DNA from: Opitutia bacterium
Lineage (GTDB): Bacteria; Verrucomicrobiota; Verrucomicrobiae; Opitutales; UBA953
NCBI GenBank assembly: GCA_947465345.1
Contig: CANHZL010000020.1
Coordinates: 1-18,629, forward strand
Reading direction: 5' to 3'
DNA: 18,629 nt
The position numbers and the translations under genes are program-made. The notes below the pieces were generated by a model. The model did not search any database. It saw only the letters and a program-made list of their open reading frames with translations, and was not told where the DNA came from. This document shows, in pieces, positions 1 through 7,581 of this stretch (position 1 is the first letter of the stretch; each line of letters starts with the position of its first letter).

Positions 1-23
1 AACCCGCAAAACACCTCCTACAC

Positions 24-530
24 ATGGAAAACGACAGCATCTCTCCCTCCTCTTCCGAATCCAAGCTCCCGCTCATCGTGGGTATCCTCGGTTTCGCTCT
101 CGGCGCCGCCGGCCTCGTGCTCGGCATCAAGGCCAAGGGCGCTGCCCAGGTCGCCGGCGAAGAAGCCGCGGCCGCCAACGCCAAGGTCGTCGAAATCGGT
201 AACGCCGTCGCTGGCAAGGCCAACGCCACCGAAGTCCAGGCTCTCCGCGCCGACCTCGATAAGGGTCTCGCCGATGGCATCGCCGCTGAAAATCAAATTA
301 AGGAGTCGATCGCCGCTCTCCAGAAGGTCGCCGCCAAGCCGGCCGCCTCCAAGGGCGCTGACGGTAAGGCTTCCGTCGCTGCTGGCCCCGGCGAACATGC
401 CGTCGCCAAGGGTGAAACCCTCAGCTCGATCGCCAAGAAGGCCGGTATCTCTCTCAAGGCCATTCAGGATCTCAACCCTGGTGTCGACGCTACCAAGCTC
501 CGCATCGGCCAGAAGCTGAAGACCAAGTAA
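24..530 (+). CDS. Membrane-anchored LysM-domain protein
   Basis: This 168-residue protein probably sits in the inner membrane and binds cell-wall glycan through a C-terminal LysM domain. One hydrophobic segment covers about residues 15-36. It is followed by an Ala/Lys/Glu-rich stretch (about 40-103) that looks like a helical or coiled-coil stalk, then a Lys/Ala/Gly linker. The LysM domain is at about 123-167, with the typical pattern V-x-K-G-E-T-L-x-x-I-A, then I-x-x-L-N-P and L-x-I-G-Q-x-L. The family binds N-acetylglucosamine-containing polymers such as peptidoglycan. No enzyme domain is attached, so a structural or envelope-tethering role is inferred. The gene starts 23 bases into the window; its leader lacks a purine-rich ribosome site and has CCTCCT at 14-19 instead. 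It stops 8 nt before the NUDIX gene, and a strong terminator lies about 90 nt after its stop codon. Confidence 0.85.
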   Translation: MENDSISPSSSESKLPLIVGILGFALGAAGLVLGIKAKGAAQVAGEEAAAANAKVVEIGNAVAGKANATEVQALRADLDKGLADGIAAENQIKESIAALQKVAAKPAASKGADGKASVAAGPGEHAVAKGETLSSIAKKAGISLKAIQDLNPGVDATKLRIGQKLKTK

Positions 531-538
531 GCTCGCGC

Positions 539-1096
539 ATGTCGGCGCCCTCTCGCTGGTCCGTCCAGCACGAAGAGCTCCACGCCGACTGCAGGGTTTT
601 CCGGGTTTACAAGGAACACTGTAATCACCCTCTCGATCAACGAGAGGGTGATTTTTTTGTGCTCCGCTCCGGCGACTGGGTCCTCGCGTTGCCCCTCACC
701 GAAGACGGACGCCTCGTGATGGTGCGGCAATATCGCTTTGGCACGCGCGACCTTTCCACCGAAGCGCCGGGGGGCATCATCGAGCGCGGGGAAGATCCGC
801 TGCTCGCCGCCGTACGCGAGACCGAGGAGGAGACGGGCTTCGCCGGAGGCCGCGCCCGCCTGCTCGGAACCTGCGCGCCGAACCCCGCGATTCAAGCTAA
901 TCGCTGCCATTTCGTGCTACTAGAGGGCGTGCGCCCCACCGGCCGACGCGCCCCCGACGAACACGAGGAAATCCAAGTCCTCGCCGTCCGCCCCAAGGCC
1001 GCGCTCGCGGAGGCCCTCGCCAACTCCGCCCAACATTCGCTCGCACTGCTCGCGCTCTACCGCCTGCGCGACGAACGCCCCGATCTCTTTTCATGA
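539..1096 (+). CDS. NUDIX hydrolase, ADP-ribose pyrophosphatase-like
   Basis: This 185-residue NUDIX hydrolase probably cleaves a nucleoside diphosphate linked to another moiety, such as ADP-ribose; the substrate is inferred. The NUDIX box is complete at residues 79-101: G79, E85, R93-E94, E97-E98 and G100. The acidic residues bind the catalytic metal. The preceding part (W7, then GDFFVLRSGDW and VRQYRFG at 37-68) follows the N-terminal layout of ADP-ribose pyrophosphatase-like proteins. This supports translation from 539 even though codons 29-40 form a perfect terminator hairpin. No Shine-Dalgarno sequence precedes the start, which is 8 nt after the LysM stop. Its stop overlaps the PfkB kinase start in an ATGA, so the two genes are translationally coupled. 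Confidence 0.85.
   Translation: MSAPSRWSVQHEELHADCRVFRVYKEHCNHPLDQREGDFFVLRSGDWVLALPLTEDGRLVMVRQYRFGTRDLSTEAPGGIIERGEDPLLAAVRETEEETGFAGGRARLLGTCAPNPAIQANRCHFVLLEGVRPTGRRAPDEHEEIQVLAVRPKAALAEALANSAQHSLALLALYRLRDERPDLFS
623..658 (+). terminator. Perfect intrinsic terminator inside the NUDIX coding region
   Basis: A perfect 13-bp inverted repeat (stem arms 623-635 and 641-653, loop ATCAA at 636-640) runs directly into a run of seven T (652-658). This is a textbook rho-independent terminator on the plus strand. It lies 93 nt after the LysM stop codon and within codons 29-40 of the NUDIX ORF, so it is embedded in coding sequence and reads in the sense direction. The plausible role is to end the LysM transcript, leaving the NUDIX and kinase genes dependent on readthrough. 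Confidence 0.85.
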
Positions 1097-2037
1097 CCAC
1101 TCCCACCCGCATCAAGAACAAGGGCCGCGAGGCCGATCCCGTGCTCGTCGTCGGCTCCGTCGCCTACGACAGCATCGTCACGCCGCACGACAAGGGTGAA
1201 CGCATCCTCGGCGGCAGCGCTTCGTACGCGTGCCTCGCCGCGAGCTACTTCGCACCGCCCCGCATCGTGGGCGTCGTCGGTCATGACTTCCGCGACCGCG
1301 ACCGTAACAAACTCGCGAAGCGCGGCATCGATCTCGACGGACTCTTGACGGATTCCTCGGGCCGCACGTTCTTCTGGCGCGGACGCTACCACGAAAACTA
1401 CAACCGCCGCGACACCGAGGACCTGCAGCTCAACGTCTTCGAGCACTTCAAGCCGAAGCTGGGCGAAGCCCATCGCGCCACGCCGTTCGTGATGCTTGGC
1501 AATATCCGTCCGGACCTACAGCTCGACGTCCTTAACCAGCTCGCCGCGCCGCGCTACGTGCTCGCCGACACCATCGATATCTGGATCGAAACCCAACGCG
1601 AGAAGCTCGGTGAAGTCATGCGCCGCGCGGACCTCCTCGTCGTCAACGACACCGAATCTGCCAAGCTCACCGGCGAGTCCAACGTGATCGTCGCCGGACG
1701 CGAGCTGCGTAAACACGGCTGCAAGACCGTCATTATCAAGAAGGGCGAGCACGGCGCCGTCCTCTTCCACGAAGAAGGCCTGTTCGCCCTCCCTGCCTAC
1801 CCCGTGACCGAGCTACGCGACCCCACCGGGGCTGGGGATAGCTTCGCCGGAGCCCTGCTGGGCTACCTGGCCTCGGCCGGCGCGACCGATTTCGCGACCC
1901 TCAAGCAAGCCATGATCTATGGCACGGCCGTCGCCAGCCTGACGGTCGAAGCCTTCTCGACGGACCGCCTAGCCAAGGCCGGCTGCCGGGAGATCCGCGC
2001 GCGCCGCAAGGACCTCCTGAAGCTGATTAAGGCCTAG
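1093..2037 (+). CDS. PfkB-family carbohydrate/nucleoside kinase
   Basis: This 314-residue ribokinase/PfkB-family protein phosphorylates a sugar or nucleoside hydroxyl with ATP. An N-terminal strand leads to the substrate-binding Gly-Gly at 40-41 (ILGGSASY). The C-terminal PfkB signature DPTGAGDSFAGALLGY runs from residue 243 to 258, with D249 as the predicted catalytic base and the GAGD anion hole beside it. The length is normal for the family. The substrate cannot be read from sequence; adenosine-type and fructose-type kinases share this layout. The start overlaps the NUDIX stop (ATGA). Its stop codon lies in the CTAG at 2034-2037, which also supplies the stop of the convergent small membrane protein gene. 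Confidence 0.88.
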   Translation: MTTPTRIKNKGREADPVLVVGSVAYDSIVTPHDKGERILGGSASYACLAASYFAPPRIVGVVGHDFRDRDRNKLAKRGIDLDGLLTDSSGRTFFWRGRYHENYNRRDTEDLQLNVFEHFKPKLGEAHRATPFVMLGNIRPDLQLDVLNQLAAPRYVLADTIDIWIETQREKLGEVMRRADLLVVNDTESAKLTGESNVIVAGRELRKHGCKTVIIKKGEHGAVLFHEEGLFALPAYPVTELRDPTGAGDSFAGALLGYLASAGATDFATLKQAMIYGTAVASLTVEAFSTDRLAKAGCREIRARRKDLLKLIKA

Positions 2038-2237
2038 CCGCGACGGCGGACCAGGAACCGCCAGAGCACGAAGAGCAGGATTCCCGAAAAGACCAGGTCG
2101 CCGACCACCAACGGCCAGACCTTCGGGAGCTTCTGCGCAAACAAGGCGTAGAGGAGAAAGCCCGCCTGCAGGATGATGACCAAAGTCAGCAGGGGCACGA
2201 AGCGACGGAGCTTTGCCAAGGGATCGGGGTCACTCAT
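2034..2237 (-). CDS. Small two-helix membrane protein, unknown function
   Basis: A 67-residue protein with two predicted membrane helices at about residues 13-33 and 41-63, a short charged N-terminus and a basic RRR tail that should stay in the cytoplasm. I do not recognise a family and assign no function. Support for it being real comes from context: its start codon overlaps the coaX stop in an ATGA, it ends exactly at the shared CTAG with the PfkB kinase gene, and the hydrophobic pattern is clean. It is the last gene of the minus-strand cofactor run. Confidence 0.7.
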   Translation of the reverse strand: MSDPDPLAKLRRFVPLLTLVIILQAGFLLYALFAQKLPKVWPLVVGDLVFSGILLFVLWRFLVRRRG

Positions 2238-2986
2238 GCGAAATGGCGGCGGTGGGCTTCAGCGAGGCCGAGTAGGGTCAGGTGCGGCTCGTGCTTTACC
2301 CGGGTCTGCCAGGAAGCCGGCAAGTAGACGGCAGCACCACCGGTGACGATGACCACAGGTGCCAGCGAACCTTGGCGGACGAGTTCGGCACACACGCCGT
2401 CAAGCAAAGCGCCGATCATGCCGGCGAAGCCCAGGGCACAGCCGGCGCGCATCGCGTCGACCGTCGACTTCCCGATCGCCGGGCCGCCGAGCAGTGAAGT
2501 GGGGTCGAGGGCCGGCAGCAGTGCCGTGCGCTCGTGGAGATACTGCGTCATCACACCAAGGCCCGGAGCGATGATGCCGCCAGCGTAGCCACGCTCGGTG
2601 AGGATGTCGACCGTGGTGGCCGTACCCATACCGACGATCACCGCAGGGGCACCGGCGACGAGCTGGGCGCCGACGCAATCCGCGAGCCGATCCTGGCCGA
2701 CCTCGGCCGGCTTCGGGTAATCGAAGCCAAGACCTTTCACGGTATCGTGACGAAGATGATAAAAGGGCCGACCGCTGCTGAGCAAGGCAGGCGAGATCGC
2801 CGCGGTTACCATCGGCACGACGCTCGCCAAGGCGATGCCTTGCGTCGGATGGGCGGCGAGGAGGGCCGTCAGCTCAGCCGTCGCGAGCGCCGCGGTCGGC
2901 AGTTCGCCGTGGGCGAGCACCTTGCGGCCATCGACGACGCCCCAGTGCGCATGCGTGTTGCCGACATCGAGGCAGAAAAGGGACAC
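2234..2986 (-). CDS. coaX: Type III pantothenate kinase
   Basis: This 250-residue cytoplasmic enzyme catalyses ATP-dependent phosphorylation of pantothenate, the first step of coenzyme A synthesis. It shows the ASKHA-fold features of CoaX: the phosphate loop DVGNTHAHWG at 7-16, PAEVGQDRLADCVGA at about 93-107 with the catalytic Asp at D99, and GTATTVD at 121-127 followed by GGIIAPGLG. A late VTGGAAVYL glycine-rich segment completes the second phosphate motif. The start is GTG, with CCCTCCT immediately before it and no Shine-Dalgarno sequence. The gene follows birA by 39 nt. Adjacency of birA and coaX is seen in many bacteria. Type III enzymes are generally insensitive to CoA feedback, which is family knowledge. 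Confidence 0.93.
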   Translation of the reverse strand: MSLFCLDVGNTHAHWGVVDGRKVLAHGELPTAALATAELTALLAAHPTQGIALASVVPMVTAAISPALLSSGRPFYHLRHDTVKGLGFDYPKPAEVGQDRLADCVGAQLVAGAPAVIVGMGTATTVDILTERGYAGGIIAPGLGVMTQYLHERTALLPALDPTSLLGGPAIGKSTVDAMRAGCALGFAGMIGALLDGVCAELVRQGSLAPVVIVTGGAAVYLPASWQTRVKHEPHLTLLGLAEAHRRHFA

Positions 2987-3025
2987 AGGAGGGATGGTGG
3001 GAAGAGGTGAGCCCGGCGCAAGCGC

Positions 3026-4015
3026 TCAGGCTTTGCGCAGCGTCACCTCGCCTGAAGAGACGACGGCTTTACGGCCACCGCCCGTGCGGAGGATGAGGGA
3101 GCCTTCGTCATCGATACCATCGACGATGCCCGCAACCGGATCGCCACGCAGGCCAACGCGGACGGACTTGCCCGCGAGGACGTCGTGGGCCGCCCAGAGC
3201 TTACGAAAGGAACGCGACCACGTACCCTCTTCGAACTGTTCCCAGGCGCGGAAAAGTGCGGCGATGACGGCGGCGGCCTCACGGTTAACGTCGAGCGGTG
3301 TGCCAAGCGCCGCCTCGAGCGACCCGGCGACCGAGCGAATCTCAGCCGGGAAGTCCTTCGGCTGGCCGGTAAGATTCAGACCGAGGCCGAAGACCAACTC
3401 GCGGACGGAATCAGCGTCGAGACGCGCCTCGGTGAGCATCCCCGCGACCTTGCGTCCATCCGCTGATTGTAGGTCGTTGGGCCACTTCAGGCCGAGCTTA
3501 AGCCCGAGCGACCGCTCGAGATGCGAGCAGAGCGCGAGTCCCATCCAAAGTGTGAACGGCTTGAGCCGCTCCGGCGGGATGAACGGACGAAAAGCGAGCG
3601 ACAGGTAAAGATTGCCAGACCGGGCGCTGTGCCACTTACGGCCGAGTCGGCCGCGGCCGGCGCGCTGCGAACACGCGAGCACCGCGAACGGGGCCTCTTG
3701 CCCGACGGCGAGCCGGCGTTCCGCTTCGGAATTGGTGCTATCAACCTCGTCGAGCAGTTCCACCGCGGGCGCAACTTTGAGCCGGCGTAGGTGGGCATCG
3801 AGCAACGCGGCGTTGAGCTCGCGCGGAACAGACTTCAGCTCGTACCCCTTGCGGGTGGAGGCCTTGAAGGTGAAGCCGTCGGCACGAAGGCGTTCCAGCC
3901 GGCTCCAGATTGCGACGCGCGAAACGCCGAGCTCCTTTGCCAAACGGTCGCCGCTGACCGGTTCGCCGTCGGCCTCGAGGAACGCGAGGAGGATGCTGCT
4001 ATCGAGGGCGGGCAT
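3026..4015 (-). CDS. birA: Bifunctional biotin--protein ligase / biotin repressor
   Basis: This 329-residue protein attaches biotin to the carrier protein of acetyl-CoA carboxylase and, through its N-terminal domain, probably represses biotin genes. Residues 6-64 form a winged helix-turn-helix (LAKELGVSRVAIWSRLERL). The catalytic domain has DSTN at 92-95, the biotinyl-AMP loop GRGRLGRKW at 120-128, and KWPNDL at 177-182 followed by KVAGMLTE. A C-terminal SH3-like domain completes the E. coli-type group II architecture. The frame is open to 4072, but the ATG at 4015 is preferred because it lies 4 nt after the nadC stop and begins right at the HTH domain. No biotin biosynthesis gene or operator is visible here. 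Confidence 0.92.
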   Translation of the reverse strand: MPALDSSILLAFLEADGEPVSGDRLAKELGVSRVAIWSRLERLRADGFTFKASTRKGYELKSVPRELNAALLDAHLRRLKVAPAVELLDEVDSTNSEAERRLAVGQEAPFAVLACSQRAGRGRLGRKWHSARSGNLYLSLAFRPFIPPERLKPFTLWMGLALCSHLERSLGLKLGLKWPNDLQSADGRKVAGMLTEARLDADSVRELVFGLGLNLTGQPKDFPAEIRSVAGSLEAALGTPLDVNREAAAVIAALFRAWEQFEEGTWSRSFRKLWAAHDVLAGKSVRVGLRGDPVAGIVDGIDDEGSLILRTGGGRKAVVSSGEVTLRKA

Positions 4016-4019
4016 ATCG

Positions 4020-4946
4020 TCAGAGCCAGTCGAGGCCGAGGTCGCACCAAGGTGCGGCATGGGTGAGTCCACCGCTCGAGACGAAGTCGGGGGCGAGCGC
4101 GCCGATGAGTGGCAGAGAGGCGAGGCTCACGCCGCCGCTCACTTCGGACCAGGCCCGCCCGCGGAGAAGCGGGATGGCTTCGCGCAGGTCGGCGACCGTG
4201 AAGTTATCGAGCAAGATGATATCCGCGCCGGCCTTGAGGACCGGGGCGATCTGGTCGAGGCGATCGACCTCGACTTCAACGAGCAGGTCGGGGCGACTGT
4301 CGCGCGCGCGGGCGACCATCTTCGTGATACGTTCACCAGCCGTCGCGCCGCCAGCGGCGAGATGATTATCCTTCACCATGATGCGGTCGAAAAGCCCGAG
4401 CCGGTGATTGTAGCCGCCCCCTTGGCCGACCGCGTATTTCTCGAGCATCCGGAAGCCCGGCGTCGTCTTGCGCGTATCGAGTAGCTTCGTAGGCGAAGAA
4501 CCCAGCGCAAGGACGTGCTCGCGAGTATGCGTCGCCACGCCGCACAGACGCTGGAGGAAGTTGAGCAGAATCCGCTCAGCGGAAAGTAACTCGGAGGCCG
4601 GGCCTTCGACTTCGGCGACCGCAGTGCCGGCGGGCACGAACTGGCCATCGTAAGCGAGCGGCTTCGCGTGGCAGCGACCCCCATAGGCGGCGAAGACCAC
4701 GTCAAGCAGCCCGAGGCCGGCCAGGACCATCGGGCGCCGGGCGATGATGCGGGCACGGGCCCGCTCGGCACCGGCCAGTAAAGCGGCGGACGGATCGCCA
4801 GTGCGTAGCGGCCGGCGCGCGAGCCCGAGGCCAGAGAGGTCCTCGTCGCGGGCGAACTCGGCAAAACGCAGCAGCCATGACCGGTCGAGCTCGTCCCAGC
4901 GGAGACGGCGGATAAGTCGGTCGGTCTGGCCGGGGTCGCGCGGCAT
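4020..4946 (-). CDS. nadC: Nicotinate-nucleotide pyrophosphorylase (carboxylating)
   Basis: This 308-residue cytoplasmic enzyme converts quinolinate and PRPP to nicotinate mononucleotide, CO2 and pyrophosphate, in de novo NAD synthesis. Signature residues are clear: SAERILLNFLQRLCGVAT at 122-139, the RKTTPG motif at 159-164, GGGYNHRLGLFDRIMVKDNH at 176-195, EVEVD at 224-228, LLDNF at 245-249 and EVSGGV at 268-273. It has one of the few good ribosome-binding sites in the window, AAGGTGA 5 nt before the ATG. It follows dnaJ by 39 nt, across a short hairpin, and precedes birA by 4 nt. No nadA or nadB is in view. Confidence 0.94.
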   Translation of the reverse strand: MPRDPGQTDRLIRRLRWDELDRSWLLRFAEFARDEDLSGLGLARRPLRTGDPSAALLAGAERARARIIARRPMVLAGLGLLDVVFAAYGGRCHAKPLAYDGQFVPAGTAVAEVEGPASELLSAERILLNFLQRLCGVATHTREHVLALGSSPTKLLDTRKTTPGFRMLEKYAVGQGGGYNHRLGLFDRIMVKDNHLAAGGATAGERITKMVARARDSRPDLLVEVEVDRLDQIAPVLKAGADIILLDNFTVADLREAIPLLRGRAWSEVSGGVSLASLPLIGALAPDFVSSGGLTHAAPWCDLGLDWL

Positions 4947-4961
4947 GGGTTCACCTTACGA

Positions 4962-4977
4962 CCCGACCCCTGTCGGG
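4962..4977 (-). other. Small hairpin between dnaJ and nadC
   Basis: A perfect 6-bp inverted repeat CCCGAC/GTCGGG with a 4-base loop lies in the 39-nt gap between the dnaJ stop and the nadC start. No T-run follows on the minus strand, so it is not a convincing intrinsic terminator. It may be a processing or stabilising structure that separates dnaJ from nadC expression. Confidence 0.4.
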
Positions 4978-4985
4978 CAAGGGGG

Positions 4986-6125
4986 TTAAGGGAAGAACTT
5001 CTTGAACTTCGAACGCCAGGATTCGGAGACCGGGGCAGCTTCGTCGCCGCAAGCGGTGGCGTAGGCCTTGAGGGCTTCCTTTTCCTTGTCGGTCATCTTC
5101 TTGGGCACGTCGATATCGACGCGCACGAGAAGATCACCAGAGGTCGAACCACGGAGCGGCGGCATGCCTTCGCCACGCAGGCGGAAGATGGTACCGCCTT
5201 GGGTCCCGGCGGGGATGTTGAGGTTGGTCTTCCCCTTGAGCTTCGGGACGACGATCTTACCGCCCAAGGCCGCGATCGAGAACTTCACCGGCACGCTGCA
5301 GGCGAGGTCATCGCCATCGCGTTCAAAGAGCTCGTGTTCGTTGACCGTGATGTAGACGTAAAGGTCGCCGGGGGAGGCACCGCGACGGCCCGCGGAACCA
5401 TTACCGGTCGAGCGAAGCTTCGTACCCGTATCGACGCCAGGAGGGATGCGTAGGCTGACGTTGGATTCGGCGACCATGCGGCCTTCACCGGAGCAAGTCT
5501 TGCAAGGTTTGTCGATGCGTTCGCCTTCGCCGGAGCAGCTCGGGCAGGTCTGCTTCATCGAGAAGAAGCCCTGGGAGCGGACGACCTGACCGTGGCCATG
5601 GCACGTTGGGCAGCGGGTCTTCTTCGCACCAGCTTCGGCACCGGAGCCAGAGCACTTCGCGCAGGCAACGTGCTTGCGATAGGGAATCTTACGTTCGACG
5701 CCTTCGGCGGCCTCTTCGAGCGTGATCTTCAGGTCGACGCGCAGATCTTCGCCCGCGTTGTCGTGGCTTTGGCCACCGCCGCCGCCGAACATGTCGCCAA
5801 AGTTACCGCCGCCGCCGCCGAACATCTGCTCGAAGATATCGCGCGGGTCGGCGCCACGGAAACCACCGCCGCCAGCGGGACCGCGGCCTGCGCCCGCGTT
5901 GGGGTCGAAAGCGGCTTCGCCATGCTGATCGTAGAGCTTACGCTTGGCTTCATCACTGAGGATCTCGTAGGCGCGGGAAACCTTCTTGAACTTCTCCTCG
6001 GCCTCCTTGTTGCCCGGATTACGGTCCGGATGGAACTCCATCGCCTTCTTGCGATAGGCCTTCTTGAGCTCATCAGCGGACGCGGACTTCGCGATGCCCA
6101 GCAGGGTGTAATATTCGTCGGCCAT
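4986..6125 (-). CDS. dnaJ: Chaperone protein DnaJ (Hsp40)
   Basis: This 379-residue full-length type I J-protein stimulates the DnaK ATPase and delivers unfolded clients to it. The J-domain spans about 1-70 with the HPD motif at 32-34. A Gly/Phe-rich linker covers about 76-120. The zinc-binding region has four CxxCxGxG repeats starting at C155, C172, C194 and C208. The C-terminal client-binding beta domains follow, ending at about residue 360. No frameshift or missing motif is seen. The start lies 9 nt after the grpE stop, with a T-rich gap and no Shine-Dalgarno sequence, which suggests coupling to grpE. dnaK is not in the window, and no CIRCE operator is seen upstream of the operon. Confidence 0.96.
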   Translation of the reverse strand: MADEYYTLLGIAKSASADELKKAYRKKAMEFHPDRNPGNKEAEEKFKKVSRAYEILSDEAKRKLYDQHGEAAFDPNAGAGRGPAGGGGFRGADPRDIFEQMFGGGGGNFGDMFGGGGGQSHDNAGEDLRVDLKITLEEAAEGVERKIPYRKHVACAKCSGSGAEAGAKKTRCPTCHGHGQVVRSQGFFSMKQTCPSCSGEGERIDKPCKTCSGEGRMVAESNVSLRIPPGVDTGTKLRSTGNGSAGRRGASPGDLYVYITVNEHELFERDGDDLACSVPVKFSIAALGGKIVVPKLKGKTNLNIPAGTQGGTIFRLRGEGMPPLRGSTSGDLLVRVDIDVPKKMTDKEKEALKAYATACGDEAAPVSESWRSKFKKFFP

Positions 6126-6134
6126 CGGAAAAAA

Positions 6135-6641
6135 TTACTTGGCGGCGCCGGCGGAGACAAAAACCGCGGCGGGGCGGACGACACGCTCATGGAGCAACCA
6201 GCCGGAGCGGGCGACGCGGAGCACCGTACCCTCAGCGATATCGGCGCTGGGCTCGGAGCCCACGGCCTCATGGCGGGACGGATCAAAGGGCTGGCCCACC
6301 GGGCTGATCTCGACGAGCCCTTGGGCTGAGAGGATTGAGCGCAACTGGCCGACCGCCATGCGGAAGCCTTCGGCGACGGCGCGTCCGTCGGTCTGCTTCG
6401 CGGCGGAATCGAGACCGAGGCTCAGGGAGTCGAGGGCAGGCAGTAGATCTTCAAGCAGGCCGGCCGTCGCGAACTTGCGAAGCTCTTCGCGTTCGCGCTG
6501 GTGGCGGCGCTGCTGGTTCTGCTGATCGGCATTGCTACGCAGCACCGTGTCCTTGAGCAAGGCAACCTGGCCTTCGAGCTCGGCGATACGGGTCGCGGCG
6601 TCAGGCTGGGTCGGTTCGGGGGAAGGGGTGGGGTCGGACAT
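6135..6641 (-). CDS. grpE: Nucleotide exchange factor GrpE
   Basis: This 168-residue protein releases ADP from DnaK and works with DnaJ in the Hsp70 cycle. A long N-terminal helix (about 17-55, charged and Gln-rich) would form the dimer coiled coil. The C-terminal beta wing carries the GrpE signature: GQPFDPSRHEAV, then GWLLHERVVRPAAVFV near the end. The frame is open to 6695, but the ATG at 6641 is chosen because it lies 4 nt after the AsmA-like stop and gives the usual acidic, Pro-rich N-terminus. No ribosome site is visible (AT-rich gap), so coupling is likely. The order grpE then dnaJ is common in bacteria. Confidence 0.94.
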   Translation of the reverse strand: MSDPTPSPEPTQPDAATRIAELEGQVALLKDTVLRSNADQQNQQRRHQREREELRKFATAGLLEDLLPALDSLSLGLDSAAKQTDGRAVAEGFRMAVGQLRSILSAQGLVEISPVGQPFDPSRHEAVGSEPSADIAEGTVLRVARSGWLLHERVVRPAAVFVSAGAAK

Positions 6642-6645
6642 AAAA

Positions 6646-7446
6646 TTATTTTTCGCCAAGGAGTTTTTCGGTGACGGATTTACGCACGCGTTCACGCGCG
6701 AGATCCAAGAGAAGCTCTGGTTGCAGTTGCGCCGCGCTCTTCAAGGCCTGCGAGCCCATCGGGCGAGAGACCTTCTCGTCGAAATTACGCTCGGTGATAT
6801 CACGCGCCTCGAACACATAGCCGAAGGGCTGGTCGATGATCACCTTGCGTGCCGGCGTACCGTCGCCAGAGATGACCGAAATCCGATCGACCCGGACGCG
6901 GAGATGCTTGATCAGGAAGGGCTGCTTCGTTCCCGGCGACTTCGGCGCAGGGCGCGGCGCGCTGGCGGAGGCTGGTGATTTGAGGCCGGAGAAAATATCC
7001 TTCGCGTTGTTATCGGCCATGAAGTCGGCCTTGCCGGCGATTGTCAGGTGCTCGATGTCGAGCTCCGCGTCGTTGATGGTCTGGCTGCCTCCTTCAAAAA
7101 ATGTGAGTAGTTCGCAGTCGAGGACGAGACGGCGCACCTTGAGAAACTCTCGTTCAGACCAGCGGGTCGGGTTGGTAATCGTCAGACCGTCGTAGGCGAT
7201 CCGACCCCTGAACAGGTTAGTGTCGTTGGTCTCGACCGAGAGGTGTGCGCCGGACTTGGAGGCGAGGGACGTATCGAGGAGTTTAGGCGAAAAACGCCCC
7301 AAGGCCCAGACCCCGAGGAGCCCGACAACAACCAGGAACAGGGCGATGCCGCACAACAGCGTGAGGAGCTTGCGCAGGGCGGTTCCCAATCGGGTGCTTG
7401 GCGAGGTGACGGACATCAGCGGACGCAGAAATCGAGCAGTAGCCAT
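6646..7446 (-). CDS. AsmA-like single-pass membrane protein
   Basis: A protein of 266 residues (from 7446) or 256 (from an in-frame ATG at 7416), with one strong membrane helix about 15-40 residues in. The periplasmic part begins with AHLSVETNDTNLFRGRIAYDGLTITNPTRWSE, resembling the start of AsmA-type domains, where beta-strands describing a 'layer' or 'term' end in xNP. This resemblance is from memory and moderate. AsmA-like proteins act in outer-membrane and lipid transport, but this one is much shorter than E. coli AsmA, so the function is unknown. A Pro/Ala/Lys linker sits mid-protein. It is the first gene of the run that continues with grpE 4 nt downstream, so it may share that regulation. 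A TTGACC with a poor -10 lies near 7451-7470. Confidence 0.65.
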   Translation of the reverse strand: MATARFLRPLMSVTSPSTRLGTALRKLLTLLCGIALFLVVVGLLGVWALGRFSPKLLDTSLASKSGAHLSVETNDTNLFRGRIAYDGLTITNPTRWSEREFLKVRRLVLDCELLTFFEGGSQTINDAELDIEHLTIAGKADFMADNNAKDIFSGLKSPASASAPRPAPKSPGTKQPFLIKHLRVRVDRISVISGDGTPARKVIIDQPFGYVFEARDITERNFDEKVSRPMGSQALKSAAQLQPELLLDLARERVRKSVTEKLLGEK

Positions 7447-7513
7447 GCCATCCAATAGGGTCAACGGCGGAGGCAAAAGTGGTGGTTTAAGGTCGTTTTT
7501 TGGGCTATCGGGC

Positions 7514-7546
7514 AAGAAAAGACCCGCTGCGGTGGGCAAGCGGGTC
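7514..7546 (-). terminator. Intrinsic terminator for the lipoprotein gene (minus strand)
   Basis: A perfect 8-bp stem (GACCCGCT/AGCGGGTC, arms 7521-7528 and 7539-7546) with a 10-base loop is followed on the minus strand by TTTTCTT (7514-7520). It lies 35 nt beyond the lipoprotein stop codon. It should end that transcript and separate it from the AsmA-like/grpE/dnaJ run, implying a promoter for that run between 7447 and 7513. Confidence 0.75.
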
Positions 7547-7581
7547 CTTCTGTCTCGGGGTGTGACGCCCGTGACCGGTGC

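Noticed and set aside
7447..7513. CIRCE or sigma-32-type heat-shock element before the AsmA-like/grpE/dnaJ run
   Set aside because: I looked for TTAGCACTC/GAGTGCTAA arms and found none. A TTGACC with a poor -10 is all that is visible, not enough to call a promoter.
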